From Pacificispira sp002696645 (GTDB taxonomy: Bacteria > Pseudomonadota > Alphaproteobacteria > UBA8366 > Aestuariispiraceae): a DNA stretch of 64,000 nucleotides. Below, piece after piece: positions 1 to 7,957 of this stretch. The notes beneath the pieces were generated by a model. That model did not search any database, was not told the origin of the DNA, and saw only the letters and a program-made list of their open reading frames with translations. The stretch's first letter is position 1. Each line of letters opens with the position of its first letter. Location: positions 558,001 through 622,000 of the forward strand of contig NZ_JBLZHU010000002.1 of NCBI RefSeq assembly GCF_048892425.1, given 5' to 3'. The position numbers were made by a program, and so were the translations under genes.

Positions 1-42
1 GATTGTTGTAGCGCGAGAGTTCGAGTTCTCGGAATGCGCTGT

Positions 43-73
43 GGTTTTCAACGGTTGCGGTTTTCAACGGTTG
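43..73. repeat. Tandem 15-bp repeat
   Basis: GGTTTTCAACGGTTG occurs at 43-57 and again at 59-73, separated by one C, so the period is 16 bp. It lies upstream of the glycine betaine transporter promoter region. It may be a small slippage duplication; no function is evident. Confidence 0.8.
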
Positions 74-110
74 GACAGTGTCACAGGGTGATTTGTCCGG
101 CATTCTCATT

Positions 111-159
111 ATTTCAATAAATCTGAAATTAAAATAAATTATTTCGATTTGTCTGAAAT
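111..159. promoter_or_regulatory. Paired operator-like dyads upstream of proX
   Basis: Two similar 19-bp dyads, each of the form ATTTC(A/G)-N7-TGAAAT, lie at 111-129 and 141-159. Their starts are exactly 30 bp apart, close to three helical turns, so two dimers could bind the same DNA face. They sit in AT-rich DNA just before the proX gene, suggesting a repressor or activator site. The protein that binds is not known; no regulator gene lies next to the locus within the window. Confidence 0.55.
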
Positions 160-246
160 AAATTCATGGGTCATCCTTATTGCAAGCAAACAAGTCTGCT
201 GTTCTGGCGGGCGCATGGGAACAGGTATTGCAAGGGGATTGAGACG

Positions 247-1251
247 ATGAAGGGTTTTAAAACGATTTTCGCCGGGGCACTTGTGGCCGCAGCCCTGGGC
301 ACGACGACACCGGCTTTTGCAACGGAATGCGGAACCACGGACAAAATTACGATTGCAGAGATGACCTGGCTTTCCGCCAGCACTTTGGCGCATATCACCA
401 ATAAGATTCTGGCGGACGGGTATGGCTGCACGACAGAGGTTGTGCCGGGCGATACCGTACCGACCGCAACATCGATGCTGTCAAAAAGTGAGCCTGATAT
501 CGCACCGGAACTGTGGGTTTCGACCGCTGCCTCCATCTGGGAACAGATGATGGAAAAAGGCAATGTCTATAAGGCGGGTGACATTTTTGAAAGCGGCGGT
601 GAAGAGGGCTGGTGGATTCCAGATTATGTTGCAAAAGAACATCCTGAAATTCGCTCGGTGATGGATTTGAAAGCAAATGCGAAAGTCTTCGCGGATGTGT
701 CCAATCCGGATATGGGACGGCTGTATGGCTGCCCTCCAGGCTGGGGATGTGAAATCATCACCAACAATCTTTTCAAGGCTTTGGGGCTGGGCGAGACTTT
801 CGAGCTGTTTTCGCCGGGGTCGGGAGCAAATCTGAAAGCCTCCTTTGCGCGCCAGGTTACCCGTGACAAGGCAATAGTCGGCTATTACTGGGGCCCGACC
901 GACGTGATTGGGAAATACAATTTGGTCAAGTTGGAAATGCCTGCCTATGACGCCGACAAATTCAAATGTCTGACGGATATGAATTGTGCGGATCCTCAGG
1001 TGTCGGGTTGGGCTGTTGGCGAAGTGGCCGTGGCCGTCGTGACGGAACTGAAAAACAAGGCCCCCAATGTGGCCGAATTCCTGTCCAAGCTGCAGGTTCC
1101 GAATGCGGATATCAGTAAGGTCTTGGCCTGGGGCGATGACAACAAGGCCTCCCCGGAAGAAGTCGCGGCATATTTCTTCAAGAATTATGAGCCGATCTGG
1201 ACCAAATGGGTGCCCGCAGATGTAGCGGATAAAGTGAAAGCCTCCCTGTAA
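247..1251 (+). CDS. proX: Glycine betaine/proline-type ABC substrate-binding protein
   Basis: Periplasmic receptor of an OpuAC/ProX-type quaternary-amine importer, expected to deliver glycine betaine, proline betaine or a related compound to the permease encoded downstream. The 334-residue product begins with a signal peptide ending at Ala-Phe-Ala around residue 25. The start at 247 is preferred over an in-frame ATG at 166 because it places this signal peptide at the N-terminus. Aromatic residues typical of a betaine cage are plentiful (two adjacent Trp in the GWWIPDY stretch, and GYYWGP). It is followed by a hairpin and then proW and proV, so it is the first gene of the transporter operon. 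The exact ligand cannot be read from the sequence. Confidence 0.88.
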   Translation: MKGFKTIFAGALVAAALGTTTPAFATECGTTDKITIAEMTWLSASTLAHITNKILADGYGCTTEVVPGDTVPTATSMLSKSEPDIAPELWVSTAASIWEQMMEKGNVYKAGDIFESGGEEGWWIPDYVAKEHPEIRSVMDLKANAKVFADVSNPDMGRLYGCPPGWGCEIITNNLFKALGLGETFELFSPGSGANLKASFARQVTRDKAIVGYYWGPTDVIGKYNLVKLEMPAYDADKFKCLTDMNCADPQVSGWAVGEVAVAVVTELKNKAPNVAEFLSKLQVPNADISKVLAWGDDNKASPEEVAAYFFKNYEPIWTKWVPADVADKVKASL

Positions 1252-1302
1252 CGGTCGCCGAGTATTTCACGCTAAACCAGGTGGACAATGATGTAGAGTA
1301 TT

Positions 1303-1330
1303 GAGGCGGGTTTTAACTGAAGCCCGCCTC
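1303..1330 (+). terminator. Hairpin between proX and proW
   Basis: GAGGCGGG at 1303-1310 pairs perfectly with CCCGCCTC at 1323-1330 across a 12-nt loop, followed by a short T-containing stretch. It lies in the 116-bp gap between receptor and permease genes. Such a hairpin would protect the receptor mRNA 3' end or attenuate transcription, keeping the receptor in excess over the membrane components. Confidence 0.6.
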
Positions 1331-1367
1331 GATCTTTCGGGCCCCACGTTTTTAGAGGAATAGGATC

Positions 1368-2240
1368 GTGACCCAGGATTTCCCTGAAATTATTGATACC
1401 AGAGCGCTGCGTATCTTCATCGATGACGCTTTTAACCAGGTCGTCATCAATTATGGCGAGGCGCTGGAAATAGCATTCCTGCCGGTCCTGCGCATGCTGT
1501 CTGGTATTGAAAGCTTCCTGTTGTGGTTGCCGTGGTATGTCGTGCTGATTTTGTTATGTGGGGCGACCTATTGGGCGGCGCGCAGTTGGGCCGCGACGAT
1601 GGGCACAGCTGTGATGCTGTTTCTGATCGGCGTGGTGGGGATCTGGGAACCGGCGATGGCAACGATCGCGCTGATGCTGACGGCAACCCTGATGGCAGTC
1701 CTGATCGGCATTCCTGTCGGAATCGCCATGTCCAGATCCAATGTGATGCAATCGGTCGCGTTGCCTTTGTTGGACATTATGCAAACGATGCCAATATTTG
1801 TGTATTTGATCCCCTTTGTCATGTTGTTCGGTCCAGGTAAAATTCCGGCCCTGCTGGCAACAATCGTTTTTGCCATTCCGCCGGTCATCCGATTGACCAA
1901 TCTGGGCATACGGCAGGTGGATGCCGAGATTATTGAGGCAGTCAGTGCCTTTGGGGCGACACCGGGCCAGCGATTGCTGACGGCGCAAATTCCACTGGCT
2001 TTGCCAACCATCATGGCAGGCATCAACCAGACTACGATGATGGCGCTGTCCATGGTCGTGATCGCGTCGATGATCGGGGCTGGTGGACTGGGATATCAGG
2101 TGCTGCAGGGCATTCAGCGACTGGAAGTCAGCCGTGGCCTGTTGTCTGGTCTGGGAATTGTCTTTCTGGCCATCGTGTTTGATCGCATTGCCCAGGCCTA
2201 TGGCCGTCGGGTTCAACGTCATCTGAAGCTGGAATCATAA
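1368..2240 (+). CDS. proW: Glycine betaine/proline-type ABC permease
   Basis: Inner-membrane permease subunit of the importer. The 290-residue product has an N-terminal extension of about 50 residues, then several hydrophobic segments, and the binding-protein-dependent permease EAA-type loop at about residues 185-205 (E-x-x-E-A-x-x-x-x-G followed by Pro-Leu-Ala-Leu-Pro). This loop is the coupling site for the ATPase. The start codon is GTG, preceded by AGAGGAA. Only one permease gene is present, so it probably forms a homodimer. proV follows after 5 nt. Confidence 0.9.
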   Translation: MTQDFPEIIDTRALRIFIDDAFNQVVINYGEALEIAFLPVLRMLSGIESFLLWLPWYVVLILLCGATYWAARSWAATMGTAVMLFLIGVVGIWEPAMATIALMLTATLMAVLIGIPVGIAMSRSNVMQSVALPLLDIMQTMPIFVYLIPFVMLFGPGKIPALLATIVFAIPPVIRLTNLGIRQVDAEIIEAVSAFGATPGQRLLTAQIPLALPTIMAGINQTTMMALSMVVIASMIGAGGLGYQVLQGIQRLEVSRGLLSGLGIVFLAIVFDRIAQAYGRRVQRHLKLES

Positions 2241-2245
2241 CGGTC

Positions 2246-3415
2246 ATGACAAAAGACATAAAAATCCAGGTCGACAATATCTATAAGATCTTCGGTCCCG
2301 ACCCGGCCAGTGTTCTGGAACAGGTCAAGGCCGGAACAATCAGCAAATCGGAACTGTTGGCACAAAGCGATCATGTGATCGGGCTGCGGGACATCAGTTT
2401 GCAGATACCGGCGGGGGAAACCTTTGTCATTATGGGTCTTTCCGGTTCTGGGAAGTCCACATTGATCCGCCATTTCAACCGCCTGATTGAACCGACAGCC
2501 GGGCGCATTCTGATTGATGGTGTTGATGTCTTGGGCCTTAGCACACGGGAGTTGAGGGATTTCAGGCGGCATAAGATATCTATGGTGTTTCAGCGGTTTG
2601 CCTTATTGCCGCACAAGACCGTCCTGGAAAATGTGATTTATGGTCTGCGGATCAGTGGCATGGATCGGAAATCGGCCCTTGAAAAAGGACGGGAGCAGAT
2701 AGAGCTGGTCGGGTTGAGCGGATTTGCCAATCAATATCCCAGCCAATTGTCGGGTGGCATGCAACAGCGTGTCGGGTTGGCCCGGGCATTGGCGACGGAT
2801 GCAGATATCCTGTTGATGGACGAGGCGTTCAGTGCCCTAGACCCGCTGATCCGAAACGAAATGCAGGATCAATTGAAAGACCTGCAGGCCCGGTTGCATA
2901 AGACGATCCTGTTTATCACCCATGATCTGGATGAAGCGCTGCGCATTGGTGATACAATTGCCATTCTGAAGGATGGAGAATTGCGGCAGGTTGGCAAAGG
3001 GGCCGATATTCTGATCAATCCAGCGGATGACTATGTGCGTCGTTTTGTGAAGGATGTGAACCGAAGCCGGGTCGTTAAGATTGGCGCGTTGATGAAGCCG
3101 GTTGAGATGATGTCCCTGCATAATGCCAATTATCGCCAGTGCCAGGAAATCCTGGATCGTGATACCGGTGTCGCCCTGTGTCGGGATGATGACCCGGTGC
3201 AGGTTTTCAGCCCGGATATGAAAAACACCCTGACGCCAAGCTGTATTGACGACTGCGCCACAAGGCAGGAAATGACACCGGTCGTATTGGAAACATTGTC
3301 CCTTGAAGAATGCTTCCCAAGCTTTGCCAAAGGGGATGGCGCGCTTCTGGTCCGGGATGAAAAGGGGGCGGTTAAAGGAATGGTCTCCATGAAATCGGTT
3401 ATGGCCGCCCTCTAG
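2246..3415 (+). CDS. proV: Glycine betaine/proline-type ABC ATPase
   Basis: Cytoplasmic ATPase driving the betaine-type importer. The 389-residue product has Walker A GLSGSGKST at residues 64-72, the signature LSGGMQQR near residue 168, and Walker B LLMDE followed by the D-loop SALD near residue 195. The N-terminal 50 residues match the ProV-type extension. The C-terminal 110 residues resemble degenerate CBS repeats, which in OpuA/ProV relatives sense ionic strength. The gene is 5 nt after proW and followed by a strong hairpin, so it ends the operon. Confidence 0.92.
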   Translation: MTKDIKIQVDNIYKIFGPDPASVLEQVKAGTISKSELLAQSDHVIGLRDISLQIPAGETFVIMGLSGSGKSTLIRHFNRLIEPTAGRILIDGVDVLGLSTRELRDFRRHKISMVFQRFALLPHKTVLENVIYGLRISGMDRKSALEKGREQIELVGLSGFANQYPSQLSGGMQQRVGLARALATDADILLMDEAFSALDPLIRNEMQDQLKDLQARLHKTILFITHDLDEALRIGDTIAILKDGELRQVGKGADILINPADDYVRRFVKDVNRSRVVKIGALMKPVEMMSLHNANYRQCQEILDRDTGVALCRDDDPVQVFSPDMKNTLTPSCIDDCATRQEMTPVVLETLSLEECFPSFAKGDGALLVRDEKGAVKGMVSMKSVMAAL

Positions 3416-3460
3416 GCGGGCCAGGTCTTTTCAATTATTGAAATAGCGGGTGTTTCAGTG

Positions 3461-3487
3461 CCCCCCACAGGATCGCCCTGTGGGGGG
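3461..3487. terminator. Strong hairpin after proV
   Basis: A perfect 11-bp stem, CCCCCCACAGG (3461-3471) with CCTGTGGGGGG (3477-3487), closes a 5-nt loop 45 bp past the proV stop codon. There is no clean T-tract on either side, so it may act as a transcript-end stabiliser as much as a Rho-independent terminator. Confidence 0.6.
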
Positions 3488-3509
3488 TAAATTGCCTTTG
3501 AGCGCCGTA

Positions 3510-3554
3510 TATCTCAAAATAAGATTTTATAGACAAATCCCATAATGTGAGATA
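3510..3554. promoter_or_regulatory. TATCTCA/TGAGATA operator-like dyad upstream of the cupin gene
   Basis: TATCTCA at 3510-3516 is the exact inverse of TGAGATA at 3548-3554. ATAAGATTTT (3519-3528) lies beside the first arm. Its reverse complement AAAATCTTAT, with a neighbouring TGAGAT, recurs at 7071-7090 upstream of the second dehydrogenase gene. The same element in two promoters of one locus suggests a common regulator, most simply the IclR-family protein encoded at 6172. Confidence 0.5.
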
Positions 3555-3580
3555 ACGTTAATTTATAAAGTAAGTAAGAA

Positions 3581-3594
3581 CGCGCTTAAGCGCG
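3581..3594. repeat. Perfect 14-bp palindrome in the cupin leader
   Basis: CGCGCTTAAGCGCG is a perfect palindrome 16 bp before the cupin start codon. It could form a small hairpin in the leader or be a protein-binding site. There is no further support for either. Confidence 0.5.
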
Positions 3595-3610
3595 GATTAT
3601 GGAGGAAATT

Positions 3611-4009
3611 ATGGCGATTGAAACGCCCGGTCTGGCTGGTCAGGAAAAACTGACGCCGCTTGATTCCCGATATGTGACCGTGGACGATTTGTCTTGGAAA
3701 CCAACCCAGGTGCCCGGGATCGATATGAAGATTCTGATGCAGGACAAGGAAGCTGGACTTCTGACGGCATTGTTCCGTTGGGAACCCAATACGCGCTTGC
3801 CGCTGCATGAACATGTCGAGGTGGAACAAACCTATGTTCTATCCGGCTCCATCGAAGATGATGAAGGCACTGTCAGTGAAGGTAATTATGTCTGGCGCCC
3901 AAAAGGCAACCAGCACTATGCCTATTCACCCAATGGCGCTCTTGTCCTGTCCTTCTTCCTGCGACCGAACGTCTTTTTAGAGCAGTTCGCTGGAGAGAAG
4001 TTGGAGTAG
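3611..4009 (+). CDS. Cupin-domain protein
   Basis: A 132-residue single-domain cupin. The first cupin motif is visible as H-E-H-x5-E-Q-T-Y near residue 60, followed by a G-x-Y-x-W-R-P-x-G-x-x-H second motif, giving the usual metal-binding His/Glu set. The start at 3611 follows GGAGGA with good spacing; an ATG 12 nt upstream overlaps that ribosome site. Cupins of this size in catabolic loci are isomerases, dioxygenases or sensor-like proteins; the reaction cannot be assigned. It is followed at 80 bp by the solute receptor and probably belongs to the same unit. Confidence 0.8.
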   Translation: MAIETPGLAGQEKLTPLDSRYVTVDDLSWKPTQVPGIDMKILMQDKEAGLLTALFRWEPNTRLPLHEHVEVEQTYVLSGSIEDDEGTVSEGNYVWRPKGNQHYAYSPNGALVLSFFLRPNVFLEQFAGEKLE

Positions 4010-4088
4010 GGAGTTGGTCCAGGACCATCCCTGATCCACAGAAAAAGTTCAATTAAAACACCCAAATCAAAAAAGATGGGAGGAAACT

Positions 4089-5294
4089 ATGCGTAAACTA
4101 GCCCTATATGCAGGCCTTGTTACGGCCCTTTTTGTTGGAAGCGCTCAGGCGCAAGTGTCTGATGACGTCATTAAAATCGGCGTGTTGAATGACCAGTCCG
4201 GCAGCTTCGCCGATCTGTCTGGTCCCAATGGCGTGATTGCTGCGGAAATGGCGGTCGAAGATTTCGGTGGTACGGTTCTTGGCAAGAAGATTGAAGTTGT
4301 CTCTGCCGATCACCAGAACAAGGTTGATATCGGCCTGGATATCGCTCGCAAATGGTATGAAAGTGAAGGCGTTGATCTGATCATCGATGTGCCGAATTCG
4401 GCAATTGCTATCGGTGTGAACGATTTGACTCGTGATTTGGACAAGATTGCGATTTTCACCAGTGCTGGCTCATCGGCTCTGACGGGGGCGAAATGCTCTC
4501 CGAATGGCATTCACTGGACCTATGACACCTATGCCCTGGCGCGCGGTGTTGCCACGGCCATGCTGGAAAATGGTGACAAGAGCTGGTTCTTCCTGGTCAG
4601 TGACTATGCGTTTGGTCATGCGCTGCGGGCAGATGCCGGGCAGGTCGTGGAAAACAATGGTGGCACCATCGTTGGTGAAGTGAAGCATCCGCTGAATACC
4701 GCTGATTTTGCTTCTTACCTCTTGCAGGCTCAGGCTTCGGGCGCACAGGTTATCGGTCTTGCCAATGGCAGTGCCGACACCGTGAACTCGATCAAACAGG
4801 CCAATGAATTCGGGATTACCCAGTCCGGTCAAAAGCTGGCGGCCCTGTTGTTCTTCCTGACCGATGTGCATTCACTGGGTCTGGATCTGGCCGCAGGCGT
4901 GAACCTGGTGGAAGCCTTCTATTGGGATCAGACGGACGAAACCCGTGCCTGGTCTGAACGGTTCTACAAGCGTACCGGTGTGATGCCGACCATGCTGCAT
5001 GCCAGCGACTATGCGGCTGTTATGCATTATCTGAAGGCCATTGAGGCCGCCGGTACCGATGCCAGTGGCCCGGTTCTGGAGAAAATGAAAGGCACGAAGA
5101 TCAACGACTTCTTCACCAAGGATGCCTATATCCGTGAAGATGGCCGCGTGATCCGCGATATGTATCTCTACAGCGTGAAGAACAAATCCGACTCCAAGCG
5201 CGATTGGGATTATTATAACGTCGTGCGCACCATTCCGGGTGAGCAAGCTTTCCGTCCCTTGGCTGAAAGCGAGTGCCCGTTGGTCAAGAAGTAA
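4089..5294 (+). CDS. Branched-chain-type ABC substrate-binding protein
   Basis: Periplasmic receptor of the LivK/periplasmic-binding-protein type I superfamily, 401 residues, with a signal peptide ending around residue 21 (V-G-S-A-Q-A). The first strand IGVLNDQSG is typical of family members that bind amino acids, aromatic acids or other small organic acids. A GGAGGAAAC ribosome site precedes the ATG. The cognate livGFHM genes lie 2.7 kb downstream, separated by two dehydrogenases and a regulator, so the transporter and metabolic genes are interleaved. The ligand is unknown and is probably also the substrate of the dehydrogenases. Confidence 0.87.
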   Translation: MRKLALYAGLVTALFVGSAQAQVSDDVIKIGVLNDQSGSFADLSGPNGVIAAEMAVEDFGGTVLGKKIEVVSADHQNKVDIGLDIARKWYESEGVDLIIDVPNSAIAIGVNDLTRDLDKIAIFTSAGSSALTGAKCSPNGIHWTYDTYALARGVATAMLENGDKSWFFLVSDYAFGHALRADAGQVVENNGGTIVGEVKHPLNTADFASYLLQAQASGAQVIGLANGSADTVNSIKQANEFGITQSGQKLAALLFFLTDVHSLGLDLAAGVNLVEAFYWDQTDETRAWSERFYKRTGVMPTMLHASDYAAVMHYLKAIEAAGTDASGPVLEKMKGTKINDFFTKDAYIREDGRVIRDMYLYSVKNKSDSKRDWDYYNVVRTIPGEQAFRPLAESECPLVKK

Positions 5295-5309
5295 GGATTT
5301 ACTTTCTTC

Positions 5310-6059
5310 ATGACCCTCTTGCCTCAGACTAGAGCGATCGTCACCGGTGCCGCCCGAAAGGACGGCATCGGTTGGGCGGTCGCTCAACTTTTTCTTTCAA
5401 ATGGTGCACAGGTTGTTCTGATTGACATGGATCAGGACGCCGTCCAGTCCTCAGCGACAGAGATGGGGGCCTTGGGTGCAATTGCCTGTGATGTCTCTGA
5501 CCAAGGCGCGGTTCGGACTGCGGTTGCCCAAGCTGTTGCCCTGTTGGGCGGCCTGGACTGCGTGGTCAACAGCGCAGGGATCGTGAATGCAACCCGCCTG
5601 AGTGACATTACCGACGCCGATTGGCATCGCATGATTGATGTCAATCTGGGGGGAACTTTCAATCTTCTGCAAGCCGCAATCCCTGCTATGACAGAGGGTA
5701 GAAACGCCAGTTTTGTGGCCATATCCTCCATGGCGGGAATGCGCGGCGGTGGCTTGTTGGGCAGCAGCCATTATGCTGCATCAAAGGCCGGAATTCTGGG
5801 GTTGGTCAAAGGGGCCGCGCGGGAATTGGGCCCGGCAAAGATACGCGTCAATGCCCTGGCGCCTGGAATAGTTGATACCAGCATGACCCGCGGCAAATTC
5901 GGGCCGGATTGGGAAAAAATGCTGTTGGATCAAATTCCCCTGGGACGGTTCGCAAGTCCCGATGACATTGCCAAAGCATGCCTGTTTCTGGCCAGCGACC
6001 TTTCATGCTATATGACGGGTGTCACACTGGATGTGAATGGTGGATATTTCCTGCATTAA
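5310..6059 (+). CDS. Short-chain dehydrogenase/reductase (SDR) 1
   Basis: NAD(P)-dependent oxidoreductase of the classical SDR family, 249 residues. The coenzyme motif TGAARKDGIG near residue 12 carries a two-residue insertion relative to TGxxxGxG. The active site is present (catalytic Ser in SSMAG, then YAASK near residue 157), as is the NNAG-like NSAG. The Asp after the second strand (LIDMD) favours NAD(H) over NADP(H). It starts 15 nt after the receptor gene and is the first of three SDR genes in the locus, suggesting successive oxidation of an alcohol-containing substrate. Confidence 0.85.
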   Translation: MTLLPQTRAIVTGAARKDGIGWAVAQLFLSNGAQVVLIDMDQDAVQSSATEMGALGAIACDVSDQGAVRTAVAQAVALLGGLDCVVNSAGIVNATRLSDITDADWHRMIDVNLGGTFNLLQAAIPAMTEGRNASFVAISSMAGMRGGGLLGSSHYAASKAGILGLVKGAARELGPAKIRVNALAPGIVDTSMTRGKFGPDWEKMLLDQIPLGRFASPDDIAKACLFLASDLSCYMTGVTLDVNGGYFLH

Positions 6060-6119
6060 GTGGACAGAAGTGTCGGTTCAGCTAAATAATACTCTATGAT
6101 GCAAAATTCGAATGATTGG

Positions 6120-6140
6120 GCCCTGCGGTTAGGGCAGATG
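6120..6140 (+). terminator. Weak hairpin after SDR 1
   Basis: GCCCT (6120-6124) can pair with AGGGC (6131-6135), and a run of five T follows at 6140-6144. The stem is short, so this is only a possible terminator separating the receptor-SDR unit from the IclR gene. Confidence 0.3.
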
Positions 6141-6171
6141 TTTTTGAATGGCTTCTTAAGGAATTATCATT

Positions 6172-7017
6172 TTGGCGACTAAGATGGACGATACGGCAGC
6201 GCGGCGGGGCAGCAGCGCTGATCGCATGTTGGGAATTCTCGATTACTTCACGACGGAAACCCCGGCCTGGACCGTTGACGCCCTGCAAGCAGAAATGGGT
6301 GGATCCCGCGCCACCACCTATCGCTATGTCAAGGCGCTGGTGGATGCGGGTCTGTTGGCACCAGCCGCTGGCGGGGCCTACGTTCTGGGCGCGCGCATCA
6401 TTGAACTGGATCGGCAAATCCGGCTGTGTGATCCGCTATTGGCGGCGGCGCGTGATGTTATGTCGCGTGTTTGTGATGAGTATCAGGCCAATCTGATGCT
6501 GTGCAGTTTCTATGGTGAAAAGGTGATGTGCGTTCATCAGGAATGGATCGATGCGAAGGTCCAGTCCAGCTATGAACGCGGACGCCCGATGCCGTTGTTT
6601 CGCGGTGCGACCGCCCGGATGATCCTGGCCTATCTGCCAACCTATCAGCAAAAGAACCTGCTGTTGAATCACGCAAAAGAGATTGCGGATTCTGGCCTGG
6701 GCGAAACGTGGGAAGAGTTTCGTGGCAACCTGAAGGCAATGCGCCGGGATGGAAGTTGTGTGTCTTTTGGACAAATCGATAACACTTTGGTGGGAATTGG
6801 TGCGCCGATTTTCCTGGGTCAGGGGGATGTCACAGGCAGCCTGTCTTTCATCGTGTCGCGCGCGGGCTTGAAAGACACCCGTATTGAAGAATTGCGGGCT
6901 GCGGTAAAAGTCGCAGCGGCGGAGATATCAGAGCGTTTGGATCTGGTGATGTCTGTCACGAATGGCGGAAATCAGGCGTCGCGATCCCCCCGCCGATTGG
7001 CGGCGGGAACGCATTAA
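6172..7017 (+). CDS. IclR-family transcriptional regulator
   Basis: A 281-residue IclR-type regulator: winged helix-turn-helix at about residues 12-75 (S-A-D-R-M-L-x-I-L-D-Y-F start, then GSRATTYRYVKAL recognition helix) followed by the effector-binding GAF-like domain to about residue 260. The TTG at 6172 lies about 10 nt after AAGGAA and is preferred; the ATG at 6184 is the alternative. IclR proteins usually control neighbouring catabolic operons in response to a pathway metabolite. The shared TGAGAT elements at 3510-3554 and 7071-7090 are its most likely operators, an inference from position. Confidence 0.88.
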   Translation: MATKMDDTAARRGSSADRMLGILDYFTTETPAWTVDALQAEMGGSRATTYRYVKALVDAGLLAPAAGGAYVLGARIIELDRQIRLCDPLLAAARDVMSRVCDEYQANLMLCSFYGEKVMCVHQEWIDAKVQSSYERGRPMPLFRGATARMILAYLPTYQQKNLLLNHAKEIADSGLGETWEEFRGNLKAMRRDGSCVSFGQIDNTLVGIGAPIFLGQGDVTGSLSFIVSRAGLKDTRIEELRAAVKVAAAEISERLDLVMSVTNGGNQASRSPRRLAAGTH

Positions 7018-7070
7018 TCTTTGATTTCTTTCTATAAACCCACTCAAAATTCATATTGCAATAATTCATA

Positions 7071-7090
7071 AAAATCTTATATAGTGAGAT
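7071..7090. promoter_or_regulatory. AAAATCTTAT-N4-TGAGAT element upstream of SDR 2
   Basis: AAAATCTTAT (7071-7080) and TGAGAT (7085-7090) match, in opposite orientation, the element at 3511-3528 upstream of the cupin gene, with a spacer of 4 rather than 2 bp. The site lies about 80 bp before the SDR 2 start codon and probably governs the SDR 2-livGFHM transcript. Confidence 0.5.
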
Positions 7091-7167
7091 TAAGGCAAAT
7101 GACTTAACGAATTGCCAAGATGGATGGGCATGAATGCCCGCCGCTATATAGGAAGGAACGCCAGATT

Positions 7168-7950
7168 ATGATCGACGCAGAATATTTGCGCCGTACATTC
7201 GGGTTGGAAGGGCGAGTTGCTCTTGTGACCGGCGCTGCACGGGGATTGGGCTTTGCCATATCTGAGGCGCTTGCCAAGGCAGGTGCTCATGTTGTGATCA
7301 ACGATGTTGGCGCACAAGCCGCAGACGAAGCCGTTGCCGCGCTTCGTAATCAAGGATTTTCAGCGGAACCTGCCGTGTTCAGCGTCTCTGATGAGGCGGC
7401 TGCGGATGCAGGCGTAAAGGCGATTATCGAAAAGCACGGCCATTTGGACATCATTGTCAGCAATGCCGGCAATCAGAATCGCAAACCTTTTCATGACTAT
7501 ACGCGCGACGAATGGGACTCATTGTTTGATGTCCATATCAACGGGGCGTTCCATGTGTTGCGGGCGGCATTGCCATCAATGCAGAAGAATGGTTTTGGCC
7601 GCATCGTCATGATGTCGTCCGTTGCCAGCCGTGCATCGCGTGGCGCCATCTCTCTGTATGCGACGGTGAAGGGTGGTTTGGCATCGATGACCCGGGCGCT
7701 GGCGGTGGAATATGCGGGTCAGGGGATCACAGTCAACGCCCTGGCACCAGGCTTCATGCAGACGGAATTCACCACGGCGCTGCAATCGAATGAAGAGTTT
7801 CAGGATTACATCAAACGCGACGTGCCGCTGGGACGCTGGGGCAAGGCTGAAGAGCTTGGTCCGGCTGTGATTTATCTGACCAGCCAGGCTGGCGACTTTG
7901 TAAATGGGGAGGTGCTGACAATCGACGGCGGCCTTCTGGCGAAGTTCTGA
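7168..7950 (+). CDS. Short-chain dehydrogenase/reductase 2
   Basis: A 260-residue classical SDR resembling gluconate 5-dehydrogenase/3-oxoacyl-reductase-type members. TGAARGLG lies near residue 21, followed by SNAGNQ, the catalytic Ser in MMSSVAS, and YATVK as the Tyr-Lys pair. The start at 7168 follows GGAAGGAA; an upstream ATG at 7120 would add 16 residues of unlikely sequence. It heads the operon with livGFHM, 7 nt before livG. Confidence 0.86.
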   Translation: MIDAEYLRRTFGLEGRVALVTGAARGLGFAISEALAKAGAHVVINDVGAQAADEAVAALRNQGFSAEPAVFSVSDEAAADAGVKAIIEKHGHLDIIVSNAGNQNRKPFHDYTRDEWDSLFDVHINGAFHVLRAALPSMQKNGFGRIVMMSSVASRASRGAISLYATVKGGLASMTRALAVEYAGQGITVNALAPGFMQTEFTTALQSNEEFQDYIKRDVPLGRWGKAEELGPAVIYLTSQAGDFVNGEVLTIDGGLLAKF

Positions 7951-7957
7951 GGCCGTC

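Noticed and set aside
1554..2222. Long antisense reading frame opposite proW
   Set aside because: It mirrors the permease gene and has the low-complexity, His/Arg/Gln-rich composition of an antisense shadow; no ribosome site or family.
4015..4027. TGGTCCAGGACCA palindrome before the LIV receptor gene
   Set aside because: Only 6-bp arms and a single centre base; too short, with no second copy, to support an operator or terminator call.
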